Shown here one piece after another: positions 19,747 to 28,147 of a DNA stretch of 39,306 bases (position 1 is the stretch's first letter; every line of letters begins with the position of its first letter). Made by a program: the position numbers and the translations under genes. This DNA comes from an uncultured Alphaproteobacteria bacterium (GTDB lineage Bacteria; Pseudomonadota; Alphaproteobacteria; HIMB59; GCA-002718135), in assembly GCA_902627245.1 (NCBI GenBank), contig CACOIH010000014.1, forward strand, positions 1 to 39,306. Direction: 5' to 3'. Under the pieces are notes generated by a model. The model was not told the DNA's origin and searched no databases. It saw only the letters and a program-made list of their open reading frames with translations.

Positions 19747-22521
19747 TTAATTTATTGCATCGTGGCATCTTTTACAAATTTCTTCATTAACTAATTCATC
19801 TTCATATTTCCAGCATCTTTGACATTTATTTCCATTTACTTTTGATGCTTTTACTTTTGTATTTGGCACATCTTCAAGCTCGAATCCTGAAGAGTTTTCA
19901 TTAAAAATATTTAATTTATAAGATGATGTGATTGCAATTTCATTGAATGATACATCTTGAATTTTTGCAAATATGTCCTCACTAACATAAATATCTAAAT
20001 GAGCTTCAAGACTGGATCTTATAATTTTATCTTCCCTTACTTTTTCAATAGCACCTGTAGCAACTTTTCGAATATTTTTAACAATTGACCATTTTTCATT
20101 AAGATCTTTATTTGCATACATTTTTTTGCAACTTAAAAAATCTTCTAAGTGTATACTTGTATTATTACCCATAGCTTTCCATGCCTCTTCAGTTGTAAAA
20201 GAAATAGAAGGAGCAAACCATCTTACTAGATAATTAAATATTATGTTTAATAGTGTTCTTGATGAACGTCTAGTTTGAGAACGTAAATTATCGCAGTAGA
20301 TAACATCTTTTCTTATATCAAAATAAAATGCTGAAAGATCATTTGAACAAAAATTAAGTAATGTTGTAAACATTAAATGAAAGTTAAAACTAATTACACA
20401 TTTTTTAACTATCTGATCAACTTCCCATAAACGATGAAGAAGATATTTCTCAAGTTCTGGGAAATCTTTTTCATTAATAATCTCATCTTTGTTAAAGTCA
20501 TTTAGATTACCTATTAAAAATCTAAATGTATTTCTGATTCGTCTGTATGATTCAGCCTGAGATTGCAGAATACCTTTATCAAGTTTTAAATCGTCATAAT
20601 AGTCCGACGCTACTACCCATAACCTTAATATATCTACGCCATATTGTTTAAGAATATCATCAGGTGATATAACATTACCGAGTGATTTTGACATTTTTCT
20701 TCCTTTTCCATCAACTACAAATCCATGTGTTAAAACACTTTCATATGGAGCTCTGCCTCTAGTTCCAGAAGATTCTAGTAAAGATGAGTGAAACCAACCT
20801 CTATGTTGATCACTTCCCTCTAAATACATTGATGCTGGCCATTTTAAATCAGATCGTTGCTCTAAACAGAAAGCATGTGTAGATCCGCTATCAAACCATA
20901 CTTCAACAACATCTTTAATTTGCTCAAAATCATCTGCGTAATATTCTTCTCCTAGAAACCTTTGAGGATCCTCCGTAAACCAAGTATTGCTCCCTTCTTT
21001 TTCATAGATGTCTGCAATTCTATTAATAATTTTTTCATCTCTCAGTGGTTGCCCTGTTTTTCTATTTATAAATAAAGGAAGAGGGACACCCCAAACTCTT
21101 TGCCTAGATACACACCAATCTGGTCTGGTTTCAATCATAGACCTTAGCCTAGTTTGACCTTGAGGAGGGTAGAATACAGTCTCATCTATAGATTTCAAGG
21201 CTATTTTTCTTAAACCTTTTTTTTCCATTGAAATAAACCATTGAGGAGTATTTCTATAAATTAATGGTGCTTTTGATCTCCATGAGTGTGGGTAGCTATG
21301 TCTTAATGTTCCTTGAAATAAAAGTTTTGAAAACTCTTTTAATTTATCAGCAATTTTTTGATCAACTTTATACACATGCTCACCTTCAAAACCAACTGCA
21401 TGATGATTATATTTACCATCATCTTCTACAGTTTGAATAATATCAACGTTATTTTTAATTCCAAGAACATAGTCATCATCTCCGTGTCCTGGTGCAATAT
21501 GTACTATGCCAGTTCCTTGTTCTAAATTAACAAATTCCCCATGAAAAGGTTTAACAATAAAATTATAACCTAAATCTTTGAAAGGGTGATTGCATTCACA
21601 GTTTGCAAGATTTGAACCCTTAAATTTTTTTACTATTGAATATTTTGAAATACCAATTTCATTTGTAACATTGTCTAATAAGTCTTTAGCAAAAATTAAT
21701 TTATCACCAACTGTTGCTAAGCTTGAAACTTCAACTTCATCGACTTTAATAATACAATATTCTAAATCATTTCCGTAAGCTAATGCTCTATTACCTGGTA
21801 TAGTCCATGGAGTAGTTGTCCAAATAACTATATTTGTGCCTACTAAATCTTTGTCATCTGAATTTGAAATTAAAAATTTAACATATATTGTATTAGAGGT
21901 ATGATCTTCATATTCTACTTCTGCATCAGCTAAAGCTGTTTTTTCAACTACAGACCAAAGTACAGGTTTAGCTCCTTTATAAAGACTTTCATCAATTAAA
22001 AACTTTCCTAATTCTCTAACAATTTGTGCCTCTGCCTGATTGGACATTGTAAGATAAGGGTTTTCCCAATCACCTTCAACACCCAAACGTCGAAATTCTC
22101 TCTTTTGAATTTCTATCCATTTTTCAGCAAATTCTCTGCATTCATTCCTAAATTGTACTGTAGGAACGTCATCTTTATTTTTACCCTTTTTTCTATACTC
22201 TTCTTCAATTTTCCATTCTATTGGAAGTCCATGGCAATCCCAACCTGGAACATAAATAGAGTCTTTTCCAGCCATTTGCTGAGTCCTAACAATGACATCT
22301 TTTAAAATTTTATTCAGAGCGGTACCCATATGAATATGTCCATTTGCATAAGGAGGACCGTCATGGAGTACAAATTTCTCTCTACCTTTTGATTTCTCTC
22401 TTAATTTTTTAAATATTTGTTCTTTATCCCATGCTTCTAAAATCTTTGGTTCTTTTTGAGGAAGATTAGCTCTCATTTCAAATGAGGTTTTTGGTAAAAA
22501 AATTGTATCTTTATATTCCAT
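19747..22521 (-). CDS. ileS: isoleucyl-tRNA synthetase
   Basis: Class I aminoacyl-tRNA synthetase charging tRNA-Ile. The HIGH motif occurs as PPYANGHIHMG (about residues 56-66), preceded by VLHDGP, and KMSKS as GRKMSKSLGN. The editing (CP1) domain lies between them with WTTTPWTIPGNRAL. The C-terminus has the four-cysteine zinc finger (CQRCWKY then CKRCH) typical of the bacterial, E. coli-like form. Length 924 is normal. The ATG overlaps the ribF stop by one base, so ribF and ileS are translationally coupled, a common bacterial arrangement. Confidence 0.98.
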   Translation of the reverse strand: MEYKDTIFLPKTSFEMRANLPQKEPKILEAWDKEQIFKKLREKSKGREKFVLHDGPPYANGHIHMGTALNKILKDVIVRTQQMAGKDSIYVPGWDCHGLPIEWKIEEEYRKKGKNKDDVPTVQFRNECREFAEKWIEIQKREFRRLGVEGDWENPYLTMSNQAEAQIVRELGKFLIDESLYKGAKPVLWSVVEKTALADAEVEYEDHTSNTIYVKFLISNSDDKDLVGTNIVIWTTTPWTIPGNRALAYGNDLEYCIIKVDEVEVSSLATVGDKLIFAKDLLDNVTNEIGISKYSIVKKFKGSNLANCECNHPFKDLGYNFIVKPFHGEFVNLEQGTGIVHIAPGHGDDDYVLGIKNNVDIIQTVEDDGKYNHHAVGFEGEHVYKVDQKIADKLKEFSKLLFQGTLRHSYPHSWRSKAPLIYRNTPQWFISMEKKGLRKIALKSIDETVFYPPQGQTRLRSMIETRPDWCVSRQRVWGVPLPLFINRKTGQPLRDEKIINRIADIYEKEGSNTWFTEDPQRFLGEEYYADDFEQIKDVVEVWFDSGSTHAFCLEQRSDLKWPASMYLEGSDQHRGWFHSSLLESSGTRGRAPYESVLTHGFVVDGKGRKMSKSLGNVISPDDILKQYGVDILRLWVVASDYYDDLKLDKGILQSQAESYRRIRNTFRFLIGNLNDFNKDEIINEKDFPELEKYLLHRLWEVDQIVKKCVISFNFHLMFTTLLNFCSNDLSAFYFDIRKDVIYCDNLRSQTRRSSRTLLNIIFNYLVRWFAPSISFTTEEAWKAMGNNTSIHLEDFLSCKKMYANKDLNEKWSIVKNIRKVATGAIEKVREDKIIRSSLEAHLDIYVSEDIFAKIQDVSFNEIAITSSYKLNIFNENSSGFELEDVPNTKVKASKVNGNKCQRCWKYEDELVNEEICKRCHDAIN

Positions 22522-23450
22522 TAGATATTGTGATATTTTTTTGCTGTTTCTATATCTTTTTTAATCTGTTTAGCTAATTCATCAAAATTAGCGAATTTTT
22601 GTTCAGGTCTAATAAATGTAAGGAATCGAACAGTCAATTCATTACCGTATATTTCTTCATTAAAATTGAAAATATGAGTTTCTAAAAGAAGTTTAGATCC
22701 ATCTACTGTCGGTCTTTCACCAAAATTAGAGATGCCTAAATATTTTTGATTTTTGAGATATGCCTCAATACAATACACTCCCTTTCTTGGAATAATATGG
22801 TTACCTGGTAAAACATTAGCTGTTGGAAAATTAATTTTTCTTGCCCTTTTATCACCCTCAACAATTAATCCAGTCATATGCCAATGGCGTCCTAATGCAA
22901 AATTGGCTTTTTTCATTTCACCATTTTTTATATTTTCTCGTATTATTGAGGAAGAGAATTTGTCAGAACTATCAGAGGGCATTATTGACTCAACAAGATG
23001 AACATTAAAATTATTTTCTTTCGAATAGTGATCCAAAATTTTAAAATTACCCAATCTGTCTTTACCAAATTTAAAATCTTTTCCTACTACTACATTTTTA
23101 ATATCTAGCTTATCAATTAAAATATTTTCTACAAATTGGCTCGCAGATAATTCAGAAAGATTTTTATCAAATTTAAATTCAATATAAGCATCAACATCAA
23201 ATTTTTTTAAAAAATTAATTTTATCTGATTTTGTATAGATATTAAAATTTTCAATTTTACTCTGAAAAAATTCTCTGGGATGAGGATTAAAACTCATTAT
23301 TGCAGTAGATTGATTTTTTTCATTAGCTATTTTTTTTAGTAAATTAAGAATAGCGATATGACCTTTATGAAAACCATCAAAATTACCTATTGCAAGGCAT
23401 AGGTTTTTTTCTTCAAACTGAGATTGTGTATCTAATTCAAAATACTTCAC
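22521..23450 (-). CDS. ribF: bifunctional riboflavin kinase/FAD synthetase
   Basis: Converts riboflavin to FMN and then FAD. The N-terminal nucleotidyltransferase domain has AIGNFDGFHKGHIAIL (about residues 21-36) and the SSSIIRENIKNGEM block (about 166-179). The C-terminal flavokinase domain has GDKRARKINFPTANV and KGVYC, then GERPTVDG and LETHIFNF. Length 309 is normal. The start is GTG at 23450. It is the first gene of the ribF-ileS-lspA-DUF3035-pgi operon, with a 46-base gap to xylA upstream on the same strand. Confidence 0.96.
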   Translation of the reverse strand: MKYFELDTQSQFEEKNLCLAIGNFDGFHKGHIAILNLLKKIANEKNQSTAIMSFNPHPREFFQSKIENFNIYTKSDKINFLKKFDVDAYIEFKFDKNLSELSASQFVENILIDKLDIKNVVVGKDFKFGKDRLGNFKILDHYSKENNFNVHLVESIMPSDSSDKFSSSIIRENIKNGEMKKANFALGRHWHMTGLIVEGDKRARKINFPTANVLPGNHIIPRKGVYCIEAYLKNQKYLGISNFGERPTVDGSKLLLETHIFNFNEEIYGNELTVRFLTFIRPEQKFANFDELAKQIKKDIETAKKYHNI

Positions 23451-23496
23451 GTTACTTATACTATTACCCTATAATATCTAAGTTATTAAGTAAGAA

Positions 23497-24810
23497 CTAT
23501 AAATATTTATTTATAATATTTTCTAAATATTCTTGTCTTCCAGATCGAGTTTTTGGATCAATATTATTATCAATAACTTTTTGATGAATTAAGTCTAAAG
23601 TTGCATCTTTATCGTGTATAAACTTACCTAATTCACCATCCCAATCAGAATAACGATCTTTAATAAATTTAGGAATAACATTATCTTCTATTAATTTCTC
23701 AACAGCAATTAGAGTTTTAGCGCAGACATCCATACCTCCAATGTGAGCATAAAATAAATCTTCTGGGTCTATTGATTGTCTTCTAATTTTTGCATCAAAA
23801 TTCAGGCCTCCACTTCCAAGCCCTCCATTAGTAAAAATATAATAAAAAGCCATTAGTAAATCAGCTGGATTGTTCGGAAACTGATCTGTATCCCATCCAA
23901 TTAATGTATCTCCTCTATTTACGTCGAGACTTCCCAATGCATCATTTGCAATAGCGTAAGCGATCTCATGCTCATAATTATGTCCAGACAAAGTTGCATG
24001 GTTTGCCTCAATGTTAAGTTTTATCTCACCTTCAAGTCCTGCTTTTCTTATAAAGGCAAGACAAGCGGCAGAATCAAAATCATATTGATGCTTTGTTGGC
24101 TCATGTGGTTTGGGCTCAATTAGTATTTGACCTTTGAAACCAATTTTGTGTTTGTAATTGACAACTAGTTCTAAAAATCTCTTTAAATTATCCATTTCTT
24201 TGGTCATATCAGTGTTCAGTATAGTTTCATAACCTTCTCTACCGCCCCACAAAACATAATTTTGTCCGCCAAGTCTTAGTGTTGCATCCATGCAGTCTTT
24301 TACTTGAGCTGCTTTGTATGCAAAGACCTCTGGGTCAGGATTTGTTGATGCACCACTCATATATCTTTTATGAGAGAAGGCATTTGCAGTACCCCATAAT
24401 AATTTCATACCCGTTTCTTCAATTTTATTTTCCATTAAATCAATAATATGCATAAAATTTTTTTGCGTTTCTCTATAATTTGATCCCTCAGGTGCAATAT
24501 CTCTGTCATGAAAACAAAAAAATGGAGTCTTTATCTTAGTAAAAAAATCAAATGCACAATTAAGTTTTTGTTCTGCCATTTTTATTGGATCACCATTGTT
24601 CATCCATGGTCTTTCAAATGTTTGTCCACCGAAAGGGTCTAATCCGGGCCATGTAAAAGTGTGCCAATAACATGTAGCAAAGCGGAAATGCTCTTTCATC
24701 GATTTTCCTAAAATAGTTTTATTTTCATCATAAAATTTAAAAGCTAATGGATTGTCACTATTTTCACCTTCGAATTGTATTTCAGGTATATTTTTAAAAT
24801 AATCGTGCAT
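23497..24810 (-). CDS. xylA: D-xylose isomerase
   Basis: Interconverts D-xylose and D-xylulose (also D-glucose and fructose) using two divalent metals in a TIM barrel. The start YFKNIPEIQFEG is the type II xylose isomerase opening. The catalytic pair is His101 and Asp104 in FHDRDIAPEG, and metal ligands lie in ILIEPKPHEPTKHQYDFD and NIEANHATLSGH. Length 437 is typical of the class II enzyme. A GGGAGA ribosome binding site (24815-24820) precedes the ATG. No classical xylulokinase or xylFGH is adjacent. It marks the left boundary of the sugar island and is divergent from the glyoxalase gene. Confidence 0.97.
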   Translation of the reverse strand: MHDYFKNIPEIQFEGENSDNPLAFKFYDENKTILGKSMKEHFRFATCYWHTFTWPGLDPFGGQTFERPWMNNGDPIKMAEQKLNCAFDFFTKIKTPFFCFHDRDIAPEGSNYRETQKNFMHIIDLMENKIEETGMKLLWGTANAFSHKRYMSGASTNPDPEVFAYKAAQVKDCMDATLRLGGQNYVLWGGREGYETILNTDMTKEMDNLKRFLELVVNYKHKIGFKGQILIEPKPHEPTKHQYDFDSAACLAFIRKAGLEGEIKLNIEANHATLSGHNYEHEIAYAIANDALGSLDVNRGDTLIGWDTDQFPNNPADLLMAFYYIFTNGGLGSGGLNFDAKIRRQSIDPEDLFYAHIGGMDVCAKTLIAVEKLIEDNVIPKFIKDRYSDWDGELGKFIHDKDATLDLIHQKVIDNNIDPKTRSGRQEYLENIINKYL

Positions 24811-24880
24811 TTCTTCTCCCTTAAGATTTAATTTATTTTAATTGTAGTCTAATTATAAATTAAATATAAATACATATAAT
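24811..24880. promoter_or_regulatory. divergent promoter region between xylA and the glyoxalase gene
   Basis: Seventy very AT-rich bases that must hold both promoters. The minus side has a good ribosome binding site GGGAGA (24815-24820) for xylA. On the plus side a TATAAA box (24855-24860) is a possible -10 for the glyoxalase gene. A TATAAT directly before its ATG (24875-24880) is too close to be the -10, and no ribosome binding site is visible there. I see no clear operator. Confidence 0.35.
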
Positions 24881-25306
24881 ATGAAATATTTACACACAAT
24901 GGTTAGAGTAGAAAATATAGAGAAATCTCTAAACTTTTATTGTAATCTTTTGGGATTAAAAGAAGTAAGAAGAAGAGAGAGTGAAAAAGGAAGATTTACT
25001 TTAATTTTTTTGGCAGCTGAGAATAGTGATGAAAAAACAGGTTTATTAGAGCTTACTTATAATTGGGATCCTGAGGAATATACAAGTGGCAGAAACTTTG
25101 GACATCTTGCTTATAGTGTAAAAAATATTTATGAGATATGTGATAAGTTAATGCAAAACGGTGTTACGATCAATAGACCCCCAAGAGACGGCCATATGGC
25201 ATTTGTAAGATCTCCAGATGGTATTTCAATTGAAATCCTGCAAGAAGGAGAGTCACTTCCTGAACAAGAACCATGGAAGTCTATGGAAAATACTGGTAAC
25301 TGGTAA
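24881..25306 (+). CDS. gloA: lactoylglutathione lyase (glyoxalase I)
   Basis: Converts the methylglyoxal-glutathione hemithioacetal to S-lactoylglutathione. A single-module vicinal-oxygen-chelate protein of 141 residues with two beta-alpha-beta-beta-beta repeats. The opening [25 protein letters not shown] and the metal-site segments [26 protein letters not shown] (with His) and [14 protein letters not shown] (with Glu) are typical GloA. Methylglyoxal arises from triose-phosphate overflow, so placement in a sugar catabolic island is sensible. It is the only plus-strand gene between xylA and the Gfo/Idh gene and ends 12 bases before the latter's stop codon. Confidence 0.93.
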   Translation: MKYLHTMVRVENIEKSLNFYCNLLGLKEVRRRESEKGRFTLIFLAAENSDEKTGLLELTYNWDPEEYTSGRNFGHLAYSVKNIYEICDKLMQNGVTINRPPRDGHMAFVRSPDGISIEILQEGESLPEQEPWKSMENTGNW

Positions 25307-25316
25307 TAAACCAGCT

Positions 25317-25335
25317 AACTATTTTAATAGTTTTT
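25317..25335 (+). terminator. possible rho-independent terminator after gloA
   Basis: A six-base stem AACTAT/ATAGTT around a TTTA loop (25317-25332), continued by a run of T on the plus strand. It begins 11 bases after the gloA stop and overlaps the 3' end of the convergent Gfo/Idh gene. The stem is AT-rich, so the call is tentative. Confidence 0.4.
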
Positions 25336-26464
25336 GAATTTCTTCATCTTTCAATGGAGTGGGTTTTTTACATGTTGATCGCATATTAACTTCTGTTGAA
25401 TTTTCTGCAGCTATCATTGCACTTTCAATAATATCAAGAACATGAAGAGCAAGTTCACCATTGCATCGTTGCTCAATATTATTTTCAATAGCATTTACCA
25501 TTTCAGACAAACCAATTCCTCTATAATTAGATTGTTTCGGCGCTTCATTACTTCTAACTGTTTTGTTTAGTATATTAGTTTTACCTAGAGGTTTATTTTC
25601 TACACTATGCTCAATCCACTCAGAACCTAACTCCATTGAAGTTACAACTGGTCCACCAAACATATTAGGATCAGGTACGATAATTGAGCCTTTTGTACCG
25701 TACAACTCTACATGGTTTCTTTTATGATTTAATACATCAAAGGAAATAAAGCCTTGGATAATTGAATTATTATGAAATTCCAAACTGAACATGTAAGAAG
25801 TTGGTATATCAACATCAAAAAATTTTCCAATTTTTGGCCCAGCTTTATATTCTCTTTTATCAGAAAACTTAACACCTCTACTTCTAATATTCTTTGCAGG
25901 ACCGAGTAAATTAACAAGAGTCGTAAAAAAATATGGTCCCATGTCAATGACTGGTCCACCACCATCTTGAAACCAAGATTCAGGATTTGGGTGAAAATCT
26001 TGGACACCTGGAAATGCAAATATAAAATTACCAGTGAGTATTTCTCCTAATTCTTTTGAATCAATAATCTCTCTAGATAGTTGACCGCCACCTCCAAGAA
26101 AAGTATCTGGAGCATTTCCAAAATATAAATTATTATTCTTAGAAATTTGAAGCAGTTCTTTTGCTTGATCGTATTTAACACTCATAGGTTTTTCTGAGTA
26201 AACATGTTTTCCTGCTTCTAATATTTTTTTAGAAACTTCAAAATGTGCTTGTGGAATTGTAATGTTTAAAACTACATCTATTGAATTATCACTTAATAAT
26301 TCTTCAACTGTTTGTGCTTTTATATTATTTTCTGACGCAGTCTTTTTTGCTAAGTCCATATTAATATCTGAACAAGAAACAAAATTGATATTATTAAAAT
26401 ATTCTTGTGATCGCAGATAAGTTTCAAGAATATTACCACATCCAATTACACCAATATTTTTCAT
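25319..26464 (-). CDS. Gfo/Idh/MocA family sugar oxidoreductase
   Basis: NAD(P)-dependent dehydrogenase acting on a sugar, sugar acid or cyclitol. The N-terminal Rossmann fold starts GVIGCGNILETYLRS (residues 5-19), and the EKP motif is residues 91-93 in YSEKPMSV. In the active-site helix, VIDMGPYFFTTLVNLLG has Tyr where many members have the catalytic His, as in glucose-fructose oxidoreductase-like members. Length 381 is normal and there is no twin-arginine signal. It lies six bases after the PhyH gene and is the last gene of the SBP1 importer operon, so its substrate is probably derived from the imported sugar. The exact substrate cannot be told. Confidence 0.9.
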   Translation of the reverse strand: MKNIGVIGCGNILETYLRSQEYFNNINFVSCSDINMDLAKKTASENNIKAQTVEELLSDNSIDVVLNITIPQAHFEVSKKILEAGKHVYSEKPMSVKYDQAKELLQISKNNNLYFGNAPDTFLGGGGQLSREIIDSKELGEILTGNFIFAFPGVQDFHPNPESWFQDGGGPVIDMGPYFFTTLVNLLGPAKNIRSRGVKFSDKREYKAGPKIGKFFDVDIPTSYMFSLEFHNNSIIQGFISFDVLNHKRNHVELYGTKGSIIVPDPNMFGGPVVTSMELGSEWIEHSVENKPLGKTNILNKTVRSNEAPKQSNYRGIGLSEMVNAIENNIEQRCNGELALHVLDIIESAMIAAENSTEVNMRSTCKKPTPLKDEEIQKLLK

Positions 26465-26470
26465 AGAAAT

Positions 26471-27319
26471 TTATTTGGCTTTATAGCCTAATCCAATATC
26501 ATTTACAGTTTTACTTACATCCATTATTTTAGGATATTTATAATTTAATCCTAAAAGTTGTTTAACTCTATTAGGACAATTTTTTTTAAATTCATCATCA
26601 AGATAAGTTACAAGATCCTCTACCGGCTTTATATACTTTGGAAGAAATTCTATTAGCAATACAGCTCTTTGATGATCAGAATTATTTGGTGATGCACCAT
26701 GCCAACAGTTACCATTGAATAAAACTAAATCACCTGGATTTGCTGTCATTTGTTTTTGTTTAGAAAAATCATCTTTATCATTAGGATAATGAAGTTTCTT
26801 TTGAGATCCTGGAACATAGGCTGTGGCACCTGACAATTCAGAACAAACATCTAGAGGAATTGTAGCCTGACAATTTTGAGGAAAAGAACTATTCAATCCC
26901 ATTGGAAATGTATCTTTTTTATAATAATCCCAGTAAGGATAATCTATATGTAATTCTTGACCGGGAGCCCCTGGCATCAATCTACTTGCGCAATAAGAAC
27001 CGCATGTAAATTCTGTACCTAAAAAAGAAGACATTAAATCAAATATTACATCATGCGAAATTAGTTTTCCAAAAATTGCCCCTTTACCAAAAAGATTCCA
27101 CACTCTTTGTTGTAAGTGAATTTTTCCTGAGGCTTCTGCTTCTGCATTAAAGTGAGATTCTTTTTGCTCTTGATTAGAAGCAAATTCATTAATAATATTC
27201 CTTGTTATTTCAATATCTTTAGAACTATAAACATCTTTAATTACTACAACACCACTACCTTTTAGAAGCTCATTTAGAATGTCTTGTTTGTTATAATCAT
27301 CATTATTGGCCAATAACAT
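26471..27319 (-). CDS. PhyH-family Fe(II)/2-oxoglutarate dioxygenase
   Basis: A 282-residue protein of the phytanoyl-CoA dioxygenase family. The double-stranded beta-helix iron ligands are His124 and Asp126 (LHIDYPYW) and His207 (CWHGASPN); Arg218 in HQRAVLLIEF is placed to bind 2-oxoglutarate. SGATAYVPGSQK between them is the usual family strand. The family oxidises many small molecules by hydroxylation, which can lead to demethylation. Location between the importer ATPase (45-base gap) and a sugar dehydrogenase (six bases) suggests it acts on a modified sugar or related carbon compound brought in by this importer; that is inference from context only. Confidence 0.88.
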   Translation of the reverse strand: MLLANNDDYNKQDILNELLKGSGVVVIKDVYSSKDIEITRNIINEFASNQEQKESHFNAEAEASGKIHLQQRVWNLFGKGAIFGKLISHDVIFDLMSSFLGTEFTCGSYCASRLMPGAPGQELHIDYPYWDYYKKDTFPMGLNSSFPQNCQATIPLDVCSELSGATAYVPGSQKKLHYPNDKDDFSKQKQMTANPGDLVLFNGNCWHGASPNNSDHQRAVLLIEFLPKYIKPVEDLVTYLDDEFKKNCPNRVKQLLGLNYKYPKIMDVSKTVNDIGLGYKAK

Positions 27320-27364
27320 TCCATTAATTAATCAAAAAATATAAGTATAGTCAAATAATATGAT

Positions 27365-28147
27365 CTATTTAAGATCTAACTCTTTTGCAAGGTCGCCTAT
27401 TTCTGCTCCACCTGCCATTAATCTTTTTACATCTTCTCCGCCAAGCTCACTTGCAAGGCCGTTTCCAATAACCTCACCCAAACTTAAAAAGGTATAACGG
27501 TCTGCAATAAGTCGTGCATGAATTTCGTTATGTGTAATTAGAATAATTGCAATATTACCTAGTCGTTGAACTTTTTTAATTGTTTTCAAAACTTCCATTT
27601 GTTGTTTTTGACCAAGAGCTGAAGTTGGTTCATCAAGAATTAATATTTTTGCTCCAAAATAAATTGCCCTTGCAATAGCTAAAGTTTGCCTTTGGCCGCC
27701 AGACATCGTTCCAACCTTTTGATTTGGATCAGCAATGTTAATTCCAATCTTAGACATTTCCTCAATTGTTATCTTGTGCATGTCATCCATTTGCATAAGA
27801 CCAAAGGGGCCAGGGCCTTTTTTTAATTCTCTACCTAAGAAAAAATTTAATGTAACAGATGTTAAATTATTTAAAGCAAGATCCTGATAAACCGTACCAA
27901 TACCAGCATCTGATGCTTGTCTTGGTGATGCAAATTTTACTATATCACCATCAACCTTTATTTCACCATTAGTGGCAGGATGGACTCCAGATAAGACTTT
28001 AATTAATGTTGACTTACCGGCACCATTATCACCAAGTAAAGCATGAACTTCTCCTGGGTATACATCTAGAGATACTCCATTTAGAGCAGTAAAACTTCCA
28101 AATTTTTTAACTAGATCTTTGATTTCAATTAAAGGCTTTTTATCCAT
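27365..28147 (-). CDS. CUT2-type sugar ABC importer, ATP-binding subunit (system 1)
   Basis: Single-domain importer ATPase of 260 residues. Walker A is GDNGAGKST, the Q-loop GTVYQDLALN, the signature MSGGQRQ and Walker B ILILDEPTSALG. Many ribose/xylose (CUT2) importers use a duplicated ATPase of about 500 residues; this one is the single-module FrcA-like form, so two copies should assemble. It is clearly related to the system 2 ATPase in this window but differs in the loop KKGPGPFGLMQMDD and in the C-terminus. Its start overlaps the permease stop by one base. It powers uptake with the permease and SBP1. Confidence 0.94.
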   Translation of the reverse strand: MDKKPLIEIKDLVKKFGSFTALNGVSLDVYPGEVHALLGDNGAGKSTLIKVLSGVHPATNGEIKVDGDIVKFASPRQASDAGIGTVYQDLALNNLTSVTLNFFLGRELKKGPGPFGLMQMDDMHKITIEEMSKIGINIADPNQKVGTMSGGQRQTLAIARAIYFGAKILILDEPTSALGQKQQMEVLKTIKKVQRLGNIAIILITHNEIHARLIADRYTFLSLGEVIGNGLASELGGEDVKRLMAGGAEIGDLAKELDLK